Assembly (NCBI GenBank): GCA_009801015.1
Contig: VHZZ01009589.1
Coordinates: 3,525 to 25,449, forward strand
DNA length: 21,925 nt
Origin: Silene noctiflora
Taxonomy: Eukaryota > Streptophyta > Magnoliopsida > Caryophyllales > Caryophyllaceae
Direction: 5' to 3'
Shown: in pieces, positions 10,501-17,290 of the stretch
How the letters are laid out: each line of letters opens with the position of its first letter
Position numbering within the stretch: the stretch's first letter is position 1
Notes under the pieces: generated by a model
Databases searched by the model: none
Told to the model about the DNA's origin: nothing
What the model saw: the letters and a program-made list of their open reading frames with translations, nothing else
Position numbers and translations under genes: made by a program

Positions 10501-13500
10501 GAGTTTCCTGAGTAAGTTTCTCCAATATGTTGGTGCTATTCTCTTCGAACAGAGATGAAATGGGATACTTCACACATCGTGGCATGATGTTATTTTGGTC
10601 CACCTTGATGGAATTTCAGGGTGCTGCTTTTTCTCTCTCCTCATTCGCTTGTTAGTATGTCAGTTTGTTCAGCTATTTATTCAAATTTCAAATGCCTTAG
10701 ATTTGTTTAGAAATGTTCACCTTCGTTGAATTGAGCAGCTTTGCCTCTCGTATCTCTTAACTCCAAAATCCTCTTCCCTTAATACCTGAGCACAAATCAT
10801 GCATTTCAATTCACTTGTTTCCCACTGCATCTAAGACGTTGCATTGTACATCCTTACTCGCAGTCAGCAACATGTTGCTTATACTTCCTTCCAGGGTTAC
10901 CGGATTCTATCCTGTCGCTTAATAAAAATACACATAACCCACATTCTGTAAGAGCGAATCGCGAATCGGTAAGGGCGTATAGCAAATCTAGTAACCATGC
11001 TTCCTTCTACTTTCGTCGTCCTGCATTTGTACTTCACTGGACTTGTTTGTTCGATGTCATGCTGTATATCACACTTGAGTTTTCGACTGACTAAGTCATC
11101 ATAAGAATTTTCTGATCAAGAAAGCATTGACAATGTGATGAAAACCGTATCAAGGACAACTTGAGCTAGAAAGTTGAAAATTGTTATGAAGCCCTGAAAA
11201 AGATAAATTAGTGAGAGGTAGAAAGCTCTAGCATGACAGTATGACACTAGAATCTGCTTGGCAATTCAGGATAACCAAGATTGTAGTTAGTTTATTGAGA
11301 GTCGAACTTTCTTTTCATTTGTAACCGCTGTTTTTCTACAATTGGGGATTAAAAAATGAAAATCTAGAAATTTCTCGTGGTTATTCAGGAGTATGAAATT
11401 ATATTATTGAGTTATGTTTAGTCTGTCTTGTAAAATCCTTAGAACTAGTGTGGTGCATTTTATTTGAAAATGTAGAATGCAATTTAATTATTGTTTGCGC
11501 TTATTGATTACTTTTCCCCTCCTTTTGGCGGGGTTTGGTTTGCGTTTCTGAGATACTTTTTTGCATAATGGATTTCGGTACATACTTACATGATAGCATT
11601 CTGATTTTCAGCTTGTCTCAGATGTGCAAATTTTACTCCTTCATTTGGAAGGAAATGGCAATGTCAACACAAAAAGTGGTGGATGCTTTCAATTCAGGGC
11701 CTTTCATATTTGTTCCTTCTTCCGTCAAACATAAAGAGGAAATCGTAGCTGGTGTGTTGCTGTCTCCAGAGGATGTCTATTGGCATGACCCTACAGGTGC
11801 TGTGGACCACATTAAGGAAGTCGACTTATCAGTACTGCAAAATTGCATCGTGTCTGAATTGGAAAAACAGGGAGAATCAGTCAAGAATAGTAGCATCCAT
11901 TTGAATAGGGCACTATGCTCTATATATCCAGGCCTTCATAAGTTCTTTGTCGCTGAGTGTAGCGTGAATGTGGCTCCTTCATTTCATCAGTACATTCAGA
12001 TTTTGAAGCATTTATCTATCGTTCCTCTTTCTAAACGGGTAGCAAAAATGGTATGTCATACTTCATCCTGTTTATGTGGTCTCCATTTCATTTTGGGGGT
12101 TAAACATTGTCAACTTTGACGATACTTTTCCAAAATATATCATCTCTACAAATTTGTAAAATTGGCTAAAATCTATTTAGAATAATTAAATTGACCAATG
12201 TTATACAATTTTCAAGAGCTTTTCGTTACAAAGTTGGGCCGGTACAAGATATAACTTGTTCATCTCGAATTCATCGCCGTTTGTATCGGGCCAAGTTGGC
12301 CGATACACGTTCTAAATCTGTCCTCTCAGCCGATATTTTCCTATTTTTAATTTATTTAATACATCTCGAGATACCTCGTATCGGCCGCCTCAGATACCAA
12401 TACATTTTGGGCGATATGATACATATCAGCTGAGATTTTAAACCATGGTTGCACTCTTTCATGTCTTTCTATTTCTAATTATCATTTCTTGCTTTAGGTT
12501 TTCTGTATCCTCTCACAGTGGTCCTTTGGCTTGGAGTGTGGTACACTAAGTCCTGATGACATTGTTGACTTGAAGTCCTGCATTTCTCAATTTAGTGTGC
12601 TTCCAGCAATGCAAGACAAATGGGTTTCTGCACATCCGTCTTCTGGGCTGGTATGTTGGTGTGGCGATGATAATTTAAAGGGAGAGTTTGACCACTTTAA
12701 GAGAGTAGTCTTTCTATACTTTGGAGAGCTGACCGACAAGGAAACAGAGATGCTCCGTACTAGAGTCTTTGTACTCTTGCAGAAGTTGGGAATCCGCTCT
12801 CTGTCCGATGTATAGTTTCTTTCCTCTTACTTCTCCTTCTTTCCCCCCTTCTCTGTTTGTTTGCAGAATTTGGTTGGTAAAGGCATAAAGCCGTCAAAAG
12901 GCTGATACTGATGAGTCATTATTTAAATTTGAAATGTGTCAGCCGCAACCCTAACTTCAATTCCCTTGTGGTTTCACTTACACCCAAACACATATAACTT
13001 ATTCACTTGTCTCAATTTTCTTTTCTTTTTTTCCTCTTAGTTGCCTTATTTTTACTTATCGTCTTCTCGAGTTCTCTCTTGATGTCTCTACCTTTCAACC
13101 CTTTACTTCATTTCACTCTATTATCCCCATTTGCTTTTCTTATTTGCAAGAGAATTTTGAATAATGGCCATAACTGATTGAAATGGAGGATTTGTTCTAT
13201 CCTCTTATAGTCATGGTTTCGGCTAGGCAGCTTCTAGTTGGACTAATTCTTCCTTGTTTTGGTAAACCATCTATCAGTTTTGAAGTTGCCTTTTCTTGAA
13301 ATTGTGTATTGTTATATACAGATTGTATCTCGTGAAGCTATATGCTCCAGCCCTGTTGATTCTGGCATTATAACTTCGATTATAAAGCGGGCGCTGCCAT
13401 TTGCCTTACGCTATCTCTATAATTTGCACCGTGAAAGTTACAATCAACAGATGCTGTCTGGATTCAGCAAAATATGTCACTTATGGATTGTCGTGGTGGA

Positions 13501-15020
13501 AAAGTTATTTTATCGAAATGTCATAATCACGAAGAAAATTTATTGCATATCCAAGAAACGGTCCGAATGTAGCTCCCTTCTTCAGGTACTTCGGTGGCCC
13601 CGTTGATTCTTGCCGCTCTTTCATATGATTGATTTGTATTATGTTTGCCTGATTGGACTCAATCTTGTAGGATAACATTCTGTACACAACTAAGGATTCG
13701 GACCTTCACTCTATTTTCATGGAACTCTCTCGGTTACTATTTGATAGTACTCCAAATCTACATTTGGCCAATTTTCTTCACATGATAACTCTCATGGCCA
13801 AATCAGGTTCAACTGAAGAGCAAATTGAACTGTTTATCCTGAACAACCAGAAGATGGTAAAACTACCGAATGAGGAATCTATCTCGTCTCTCATCTCTCC
13901 ACTTACCTTGCTTAAGAATGATGCTGTGGTCCCAGATAGTCCTAACATTAATGATCAGATATTGAGCAAGTCCAAGGAAAAGTCGACCTCCTCTGCCCCA
14001 CTCTCTGTTATCTGGAAACCTAAGTCAGCTATGAAGTCACACACAGTCATTACTAAACAACCTGATGCTTTGCCAAGTGCAAATGATGTTCTAGATCCTG
14101 GTCCGATACTCTTCCGTCTTCTTGAAAATCAAACAGTTAAGGTAGATGACCTGACCCGATCGGGCATCGTAGCTTTAGTTGACCCCTCCGACATTGCTTT
14201 GGAATCCCTTCAGCTTGAAGGGGAGCCATCAGAAAGCAGTGGGTCCACCTCTCAAAAAGCAGTGCGAACCGACACCAAGGGAAAACCAACATTCTCTAGC
14301 TCGCCTGCTGTCATTTGGAAACCTAAGACAAGTGCAAAGACGCAAACTGTCATCAAAGATGGCAGTTTGGGCAACAATGATGTTTCCGATGGTATACTGC
14401 TAGAAAAATCTGATACTTTGCTAGATGCAAATGATGTTCCAAAATTGGGTCCCACACTTCCCAATATGCTTGAAAATCAAATGGGTCAAGTAAATGACTG
14501 GACCAGTTCAAGCATGGGCGGTGCCATTGATGCTCCCTCCAACATTGCTTTGGAGTCTTTTTGTGCGGAAGAGGGTCCATCAGAAATCAGTGGAAAAGCT
14601 CTGGTCCTACAAAGTACATGTAGCTCTCAGAACGCATTGACCGGTAGACAGGGGGAGGAGGCTGCTTTCCGATATTACACTGAAAGAGCTGGTGGGGATG
14701 CTGTGAAGTGGGTTAATCAAGAAAAGGAAACGGGATTGCCGTATGACATTTTGGTGGGGGAAGAAGAGAGCAAAGAATACATTGAAGTAAAAGCTTCTAG
14801 AAATGAAGGGAAGAACGGGTTTAGGATTTCCAGACAAGAATGGGAATTTGCGATTGAGAAAGGGGATTCTTTCAGCGTTGCTTGTGTCAATCTATCTGAT
14901 CGTAGTCTTAATAATAGAGTAACTGTTTATAAGAATCCTGTAAAACTGTGTCAATCAGGGGAGCTTCAACTGGTTACATGGTCCTCTAAATGCTACTTCA
15001 TCCGTCCGAATATAAATTGA
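1244..15020 (+). CDS. NO VEIN-like protein (Sacsin/NOV-type ATPase with C-terminal DUF3883), interrupted by an in-frame TAG
   Basis: The gene is reconstructed from GT-AG junctions as 14 exons: 1244-1561, 2287-2358, 2703-2807, 3449-3520, 3618-3689, 4241-4345, 4738-5172, 6001-6213, 7063-9315, 9521-9633, 11612-12050, 12498-12809, 13322-13585 and 13671-15020. All joins are phase 0 except exon 10/11. They give 2040 codons plus stop. Domains in order: Q-rich N-terminus; two tandem SFVxSWKxAC modules (107-~270); GHKL ATPase with N-box E392...N396-A-D398-D399-N400, NNERGF (423-428) and GHIGHKGIGF (450-459); a long alpha-helical scaffold; a duplicated linker; DUF3883 (~1915-2035). Arabidopsis NOV is a nuclear plant factor needed for vein formation and auxin-dependent patterning. 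This protein is shorter than NOV (about 2.7 thousand residues) and closer to an NVL-type paralogue. Codon 365 (5086-5088) is TAG, leaving 364 residues unless bypassed. All other exons are open and all splice sites look intact, so any loss of function is recent, or the stop is removed in RNA or is an assembly error. Confidence 0.9.
1567..1595. repeat. (CTA)n microsatellite at the start of intron 1
   Basis: Nine or so CTA/ACT units begin six bases after the exon 1 donor. Reading through the splice site would give a poly-Leu tail, so an ORF extended to 1618 is an artefact. The rest of intron 1 (to 2286) shows no coding or repeat structure I can support. Confidence 0.85.
2287..3520 (+). CDS. Exons 2-4 of the NVL-like gene: first copy of the three-exon module (A)
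   Basis: Exon 2 (2287-2358, 24 codons) encodes SVGRFIPTWKDACKLYTGVE. Exon 3 (2703-2807, 35 codons) runs from LFEKLLDFY to PLIGLLNVA. Exon 4 (3449-3520, 24 codons) begins VISIQRGKWDSLSNTFQ. Lengths, phase 0 junctions and residues match exons 5, 6 and the start of exon 7. The module resembles the single segment I associate with NOV ahead of its ATPase (SFVxSWKxAC ... GLLNVAVxSIxxGxWDS). Its biochemical role is unknown. Confidence 0.82.
3027..3196. mobile_element. Mutator-like MITE in intron 3, with 9-bp target duplication
   Basis: A 16-bp perfect inverted repeat, GGTTACCGAATTCGCT (3038-3053) and its complement (3169-3184), bounds a ~150-bp element. The 9-mer GTTTGACAC flanks it on both sides (3027-3035 and 3188-3196), the target-duplication length typical of Mutator-like elements. 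There is no coding capacity. A second, diverged copy lies in inverted orientation at 10893-10999, with the same spacing between the GGTTACC ends and its own duplication. Confidence 0.8.
3618..4801 (+). CDS. Exons 5-7 (start) of the NVL-like gene: second copy of the three-exon module (B)
   Basis: Exon 5 (3618-3689, 24 codons) includes SVKTFVRSWKEACQAFNTAE. Exon 6 (4241-4345, 35 codons) runs from AFEKILECC to PLVGFLNVA. Exon 7 opens VTSIKSGVWDSWCNTLRSRG. Exon 6 shares 16 of 35 residues with exon 3 by eye, and exon 7 shares 9 of its first 16 with exon 4. Exon lengths and phases are the same as in module A, so the pair arose by duplication of an exon block. Introns 4 (97 nt) and 5 (551 nt) are unlike their module A counterparts, so the duplication is old. 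Confidence 0.82.
3933..4138. mobile_element. Long foldback MITE in intron 5, with 10-bp direct repeats
   Basis: The arm starting GAAGACGGACACTATCCGTC (from ~3958) is nearly the reverse complement of the arm ending at ~4112. Each arm is about 65 nt with only a few mismatches, separated by a short loop near 4030-4055. The arms carry sub-repeats of GACGGA(C/T)A(C/G)T. The 10-mer TTATATATAA flanks the element at 3933-3942 and 4129-4138, which fits an insertion duplication, although the sequence is low-complexity. No coding capacity is present. Transcribed, it would form a long intronic hairpin. Confidence 0.78.
4738..5172 (+). CDS. Exon 7 of the NVL-like gene: linker, nonsense codon, start of the ATPase domain
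   Basis: It encodes residues 249-393 counting the stop. After module B comes a variable acidic linker, then the conserved DFNELEAARIIDSIRREEFG and LDPNLSYSESTIL. TAG follows at 5086-5088, and the same frame continues KQHARLGRALDCLSQELYS to DSHFLLEL at the donor CTG|GTATGT. The post-stop residues are strongly family-like and include catalytic Glu392 of the ATPase N-box, so the frame is certain on both sides of the TAG. Confidence 0.85.
5086..5088 (+). other. In-frame premature TAG (codon 365) just ahead of the ATPase domain
   Basis: The codons read ATT TTG TAG AAG CAG CAT. In the NOV family this point reads Lys-Lys-Gln-His-Ala-Arg-Leu-Gly, so one AAG to TAG transversion explains it. Translation would end after residue 364. 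The bases TTTTGTAG|A also resemble a 3' splice site; see the finding on a possible 129-nt in-frame intron. Confidence 0.85.
5441..5635. mobile_element. Stowaway-like MITE in intron 7
   Basis: CTCCCTCCGATTCTTTGGAA starts at 5443, and the right end at 5633 is its near-exact complement (AATTAGAGGGAG side). The terminal inverted repeats are ~29 bp with two mismatches, and the element is 191 bp. The right flank is TA and the left flank CA, consistent with a TA target site with one mutated copy. The CTCCCTC terminus is the usual Stowaway signature. It carries no ORF. Confidence 0.82.
6001..6213 (+). CDS. Exon 8 of the NVL-like gene: core of the GHKL/Sacsin-type ATPase
   Basis: Residues 394-464 carry most of the nucleotide-binding motifs: the VQNADDN end of the N-box, NNERGF in place of the usual DxGxG box, and STGHIGHKGIGFNSVFR for the G2 box. 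This Bergerat fold binds ATP in HSP90, sacsin and NOV proteins. Acceptor TTTCTAG and donor CGG|GTATGG bound a phase 0 exon. It would be untranslated if the upstream TAG is read as a stop. Confidence 0.88.
6214..7062 (+). other. Intron 8 of the NVL-like gene (849 nt)
   Basis: It is AT-rich and I found no repeat ends, RNA gene or coding exon in it. Short ORFs on both strands here have no recognisable content. Confidence 0.7.
7063..9315 (+). CDS. Exon 9 of the NVL-like gene: rest of ATPase and helical scaffold (751 codons)
   Basis: It encodes residues 465-1215 in one open frame. It opens VTDTPEIHSNGFHVKFD, the strand pair after the G2 box, and continues through QPVFAFLPVKTYGLKFILQADFLLTSSREEI (about 602-632), the Sacsin/NOV segment that closes the nucleotide fold. 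The rest is a leucine-rich, presumably alpha-helical scaffold with no catalytic motif I can identify. The absence of frameshifts or stops over 2.25 kb argues against an old pseudogene. Confidence 0.9.
9521..9633 (+). CDS. Exon 10 of the NVL-like gene
   Basis: It encodes LKSVKLSSEISFKTQVTL onward to SPFTA plus two bases of the next codon. Acceptor GGAACAG and donor GAG|GTATAG bound it. This is the only exon end not in phase 0: AG is completed by the C at 11612 to give Ser. Confidence 0.85.
9634..11611 (+). other. Intron 10 of the NVL-like gene (1978 nt)
   Basis: The longest intron of the gene. Apart from the Mutator-like MITE at 10893-10999 I see no transposon ends, coding exon or RNA gene. 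Ends are GAG|GTATAG and TTTTCAG|C. Confidence 0.75.
10884..11008. mobile_element. Second Mutator-like MITE of the same family, in intron 10
   Basis: The element (10893-10999) begins AGGGTTACC and ends GTAACCATG, matching the end structure of the intron 3 copy. Read in reverse complement it aligns along most of its length, sharing the (A/G)ATTCGCGATTCGCTCTTA(C/T)AGAATGTG core. The flanking 9-mers CTTCCTTCC (10884-10892) and CTTCCTTCT (11000-11008) are a target duplication with one mismatch. It is shorter than the intron 3 copy, which reflects internal deletion. Confidence 0.75.
11612..12050 (+). CDS. Exon 11 of the NVL-like gene
   Basis: It completes the split Ser codon and continues LSQMCKFYSFIWKEMA, a NOV-family motif, then FIFVPSS, LSPEDVYWHDPTGAVD and IYPGLHKFF, to the donor ATG|GTATGT. 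Residues 1253-1399 are scaffold of unknown function. The acceptor at 11610-11611 is fixed by the family-like MCKFYSFIW and by the phase from exon 10. Confidence 0.88.
12215..12450. repeat. Probable diverged non-autonomous repeat in intron 11
   Basis: This stretch is denser in G+C and packed with GTATCGG/CCGATAC words in both orientations, including GTATCGGGCCA and TGGCCGATAC facing each other near 12276-12306. It ends in TTTTAAACCATGGTT, close to the AACCATGGTT seen at the intron 3 element. Such motifs occur in Mutator-like MITEs of plants. I could not define both ends or a target duplication. Confidence 0.4.
12498..12809 (+). CDS. Exon 12 of the NVL-like gene
   Basis: 104 codons (residues 1400-1503) start VFCILSQWSFGLECGTLSPD and include LPAMQDKWVSAHPSSGLVCW and FLYFGELTDKETEML, blocks I recognise from the NOV family. 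The last codon is GAT before GTATAG. Reading on would give Val and a TAG within the intron. Confidence 0.87.
13322..13585 (+). CDS. Exon 13 of the NVL-like gene
   Basis: 88 codons (1504-1591), IVSREAICSSPVDSG to VVEKLFYRNVI and CSSLLQ, follow acceptor TATACAG and end at CAG|GTACTT. VVVEKLFYRNVI is a conserved NOV-family block. The first 82 bases of this exon, with upstream intron, are copied at 15508-15676 in the intergenic region. Confidence 0.87.
13671..15020 (+). CDS. Exon 14 of the NVL-like gene: linker and DUF3883 C-terminus
   Basis: 449 codons plus TGA (residues 1592-2040). DNILYTTKDSDLHSIFMELS and LFDSTPNLHLANFLHMI continue the family scaffold. Next comes a Ser/Pro-rich linker holding a ~95-residue tandem duplication, then the C-terminal DUF3883. 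The exon is fully open. Confidence 0.9.
   Translation, partial: DNILYTTKDSDLHSIFMELSRLLFDSTPNLHLANFLHMITLMAKSGSTEEQIELFILNNQKMVKLPNEESISSLISPLTLLKNDAVVPDSPNINDQILSKSKEKSTSSAPLSVIWKPKSAMKSHTVITKQPDALPSANDVLDPGPILFRLLENQTVKVDDLTRSGIVALVDPSDIALESLQLEGEPSESSGSTSQKAVRTDTKGKPTFSSSPAVIWKPKTSAKTQTVIKDGSLGNNDVSDGILLEKSDTLLDANDVPKLGPTLPNMLENQMGQVNDWTSSSMGGAIDAPSNIALESFCAEEGPSEISGKALVLQSTCSSQNALTGRQGEEAAFRYYTERAGGDAVKWVNQEKETGLPYDILVGEEESKEYIEVKASRNEGKNGFRISRQEWEFAIEKGDSFSVACVNLSDRSLNNRVTVYKNPVKLCQSGELQLVTWSSKCYFIRPNIN
13989..14594 (+). repeat. Two-copy internal protein repeat in the exon 14 linker
   Basis: Unit 1 (13989-14246) and unit 2 (14295-14594) share the order SxVIWKPK, HTVI/QTVI, S/DANDV, P/LGP, LENQ, VDD/VND, IALES and EGPSE-type ending, with length differences between. 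The nucleotides around TGGAAACCTAAG are still alike in both. The linker is presumably disordered; the conserved VIWKPK core could be a short binding motif, which is inference. Confidence 0.8.
14640..15017 (+). other. DUF3883 (NOV C-terminal domain), PD-(D/E)XK-like
   Basis: The segment TGRQGEEAAFRYY, VKWVNQEKETGLPYDI, EYIEVKAS, FRISRQEWEFA and VTVYKNPVKLCQ is the NOV C-terminal domain. Asp1950 (PYDI), Glu1963 and Lys1965 (IEVK) have the spacing and context of a PD-(D/E)XK nuclease-like active site. Related domains occur in bacterial defence and restriction proteins beside ATPase modules. Nuclease activity in plants is not shown here and is inference. Confidence 0.8.
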
Positions 15021-15179
15021 TCGTATTTGAGTTTTATGGTCATATATACTGCATTGTGACGGAGTTGTCCAGTGATGTGGTTGAGGTGTCAAGTTTTAAA
15101 GACTATCGCTGCGGCATTTTGGGTGGCATGAACTGCATATTACAACTTCAATTCTATTGTTTTGGCAAAACGTTAGATT

Positions 15180-15322
15180 CCAAGCCTAGGCTTGGACGTG
15201 GACCATTCACGGTCAACCCGAACCTTGACCATTCACGTCCAAACCTAGGTCTGGACGTGAATGTTCCACGTCCGAAGTTGTCCATGTCCAAGTCCAAGCC
15301 TAGGGTTGGACGTGAATGGTCC
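15180..15322. repeat. Cluster of palindromes centred on CCTAGG
   Basis: Three CCTAGG-centred inverted repeats sit in 143 bp: a perfect 16-bp palindrome CCAAGCCTAGGCTTGG (15180-15195), a 34-bp palindrome with a single mismatched pair (15230-15263), and a third imperfect one near 15294-15310. Arms are variants of GGACGTG/CACGTCC, often followed by AATG or ATGG. Both strands are open for more than 60 codons here, a by-product of the symmetry. It is not a CRISPR array. Its origin is unknown. Confidence 0.75.
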
Positions 15323-15448
15323 GTGTTCAAAGTTCTCTTGCACCATCGCATTTTCGTTAACGGTCATTATCTCCCTCGTTTCTTGTTTGTTTAGGGCGTA
15401 TGACCTACTGTTAGAACCGTAAGAGGATAAGCTACCACCTCTGCTTGT

Positions 15449-15498
15449 AATTACTTCAATATCACGTCTAGAACTTAAGTCTGACCGTTTAAAGTTGA
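15449..15498. repeat. 50-bp direct repeat, left copy
   Basis: It begins AATTACTTCAATATCACG and ends TTTAAAGTTGA. It matches 15683-15732 at 49 of 50 positions (C/T at one site). The pair brackets the copied NVL fragment. Confidence 0.9.
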
Positions 15499-15507
15499 AG
15501 AGACAGA

Positions 15508-15676
15508 TTGGACTAATTCTTCCTTGTTGTTTTGGTAAACCATCTATCAGTTTTGAAGTTGCCTTTTCTTGAAATTGTGTATTGTTATATACAGATTGTA
15601 TCTCGTGAAGTGATATGCTCCAGCCCTGTTGATTCTGGCATTATAACTTCGATTATAAAGAGGGCGCTGCCATTTG
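15508..15676 (+). pseudogene. Copied fragment of NVL-like intron 12/exon 13
   Basis: This segment duplicates 13238-13403: the last 84 nt of intron 12, the TATACAG acceptor and the first 82 nt of exon 13. It differs by three substitutions and one 3-nt insertion (an extra GTT in the TTCCTTGTT region). It cannot encode a protein alone but keeps the acceptor site. It lies ~490 bp past the gene's stop, inserted between two 50-bp direct repeats, with AGACAGA on the left and TTTTGA on the right as short unmatched joints. The high identity makes it recent. Confidence 0.9.
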
Positions 15677-15682
15677 TTTTGA

Positions 15683-15732
15683 AATTACTTCAATATCACG
15701 TCTAGAACTTAAGTCTGATCGTTTAAAGTTGA
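15683..15732. repeat. 50-bp direct repeat, right copy
   Basis: The second copy of the 15449-15498 repeat, differing at one base. It follows the NVL-fragment insertion by six bases. Confidence 0.9.
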
Positions 15733-16749
15733 CCGTTACTTAAATATCGGTTTGTCGTTGATTTTGTTTTAAGTCGATTAGTTACATTGACATGATTAGT
15801 AATTCGACGTTTGATTTTTTAACAATTCAATTCATTTTACATCGATTAGTTTAACGTTGTTTCACTCAAAAAATGATTCGTTTTCCGTCAATTAGTTTAA
15901 CGTTTTTCAATTCATGGATCAAATCTAAAGTTCTTCAATTGTTTGTTATCCGATATTAGTTAGTTTCGATTTGTCTATTAAATTGTTGGTTGATTGTTTA
16001 ATTGAAATATTTGGGTTAAGAGGGACAAATTAGAAAATTCATTACATATTGTCGACGTTTTACATATTTGTTTAGTAATTTGTCCAAATGACCCAACTTC
16101 AAACCATGATATCACTTAAACAAGAGCACAACCCCACATGACTTTATAACTCAAACTGACCCAATCTGGCCCATAGTTGACCAAACATCTTTTTTTCCTT
16201 TTTTTTTTTTTTATTGAGCCAATGTGATAGACCCTATATCCCTACTAATCGCTCCAAGGTTGAGAATGATCGGACGTCATGCACGTCAATTGCCAAGGTT
16301 GAGAACGATTCAAGTGACCAGAGACAGGAGATATCATAAGAAAAATATTTGATCTTTGTGCCAATTCCTCACACAAGCGCAGCATTCATGTTTTATTGTC
16401 CAATAGTTCTACAAATGGATGATACAAAACTTCAAGATGCGCGAAAACTTGCATAAAGGGGGTATCTCACACCTCAAGCATCAATATCATGCATTTTGCT
16501 GAGTCCTTGTCCCACGCTTCCGTTTCAGGGCTTTTATAACACTTCTCGACCTCCCTGCTCAAGAATTATGTTTTGCATGGAGCATTAGTTTTACCTCCTT
16601 TTTTTAATTTTCTTTTGAAATAGAACTCCAGACCAGTGAACAAATACTCGATAATTTTGACAAGAAAAAGATGAAAGAATGACCATTCTTCATTTAAATC
16701 TAATTCTAACTCGTGAACCAGAAATAAACAAATCTTTTACACTTACTCT

Positions 16750-16797
16750 ATCGTAAGACGGTCTCATGTTAATATAATGTGAGACTGTCTCATTTAA
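16750..16797. repeat. Small imperfect inverted repeat
   Basis: TAAGACGGTCTCATGTTA and TAATGTGAGACTGTCTCA face each other across a short ATA loop, with about 14 of 18 positions paired. It may be the end of a decayed MITE. No target duplication is seen. Confidence 0.45.
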
Positions 16798-17290
16798 CTT
16801 ACTACCTCATTTATATTCTCATATGGTCAACAATCTCATGACAAGATTTGGGCAAAGACATATTGCCACAGGTAAATGCACTTTTACTCTTGTGGTGCGT
16901 CAACATGGGCTTAAACAAGAAAAGAGCAAGGAAATTATTTGGCAACTTTGCGACAAAACCACAATTGGAGAGAAACTATTTTCGGTTTTTGGACCAGTAC
17001 AGACTGGAGAGCAAACCTCAATAAATTCCAAATCGAAAGACTGGACTGAGATGAGGTAGATCCGGGTCAGTTTGAACCGTCCTGTCCTAGCCTCGGCCGA
17101 ATTATGGGCAGTCCTAGAGAGTTGGGCACATTCTTGCAGCTATATTAATACTCATGTGGTGCAGACTGCAGACCATACACCATTATACCATTACCCTTGG
17201 CAATAAAGGCACACTGATATTATCATGGGACAGATATATACGAGTCCTTGTGCATGGCAATATCAACTTTTCCGATTAAACAAAGTATCA

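Larger units (their letters stand above)
15021..17290. other. Intergenic region between convergent genes
   Basis: No gene is supported on either strand; the ORFs here (for example 16823-17059) have no recognisable content. It contains the palindrome cluster (15180-15322), the copied NVL fragment and its flanking direct repeats (15449-15732), an AT-rich stretch repeating ATTAGTTTAACGTT (15850-15905), a repeated CCAAGGTTGAGAA (16255 and 16293) and a small inverted repeat near 16753. Both 3' UTRs must lie within it, but no clear poly(A) signal could be assigned. Confidence 0.7.

Noticed and set aside
15180..15322. Repeated CCTAGG units considered as a CRISPR-like array
   Set aside because: The units are palindromic and irregularly spaced, with no unique spacers, in a plant nuclear sequence.
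15154..15351. Overlapping ORFs on both strands across the palindrome cluster
   Set aside because: Open frames on both strands follow from the symmetric GGACGTG repeats; no protein family is recognisable.
16823..17059. 78-codon ORF in the intergenic region
   Set aside because: No recognisable motif, no splice support, and ORFs of this length are expected by chance.
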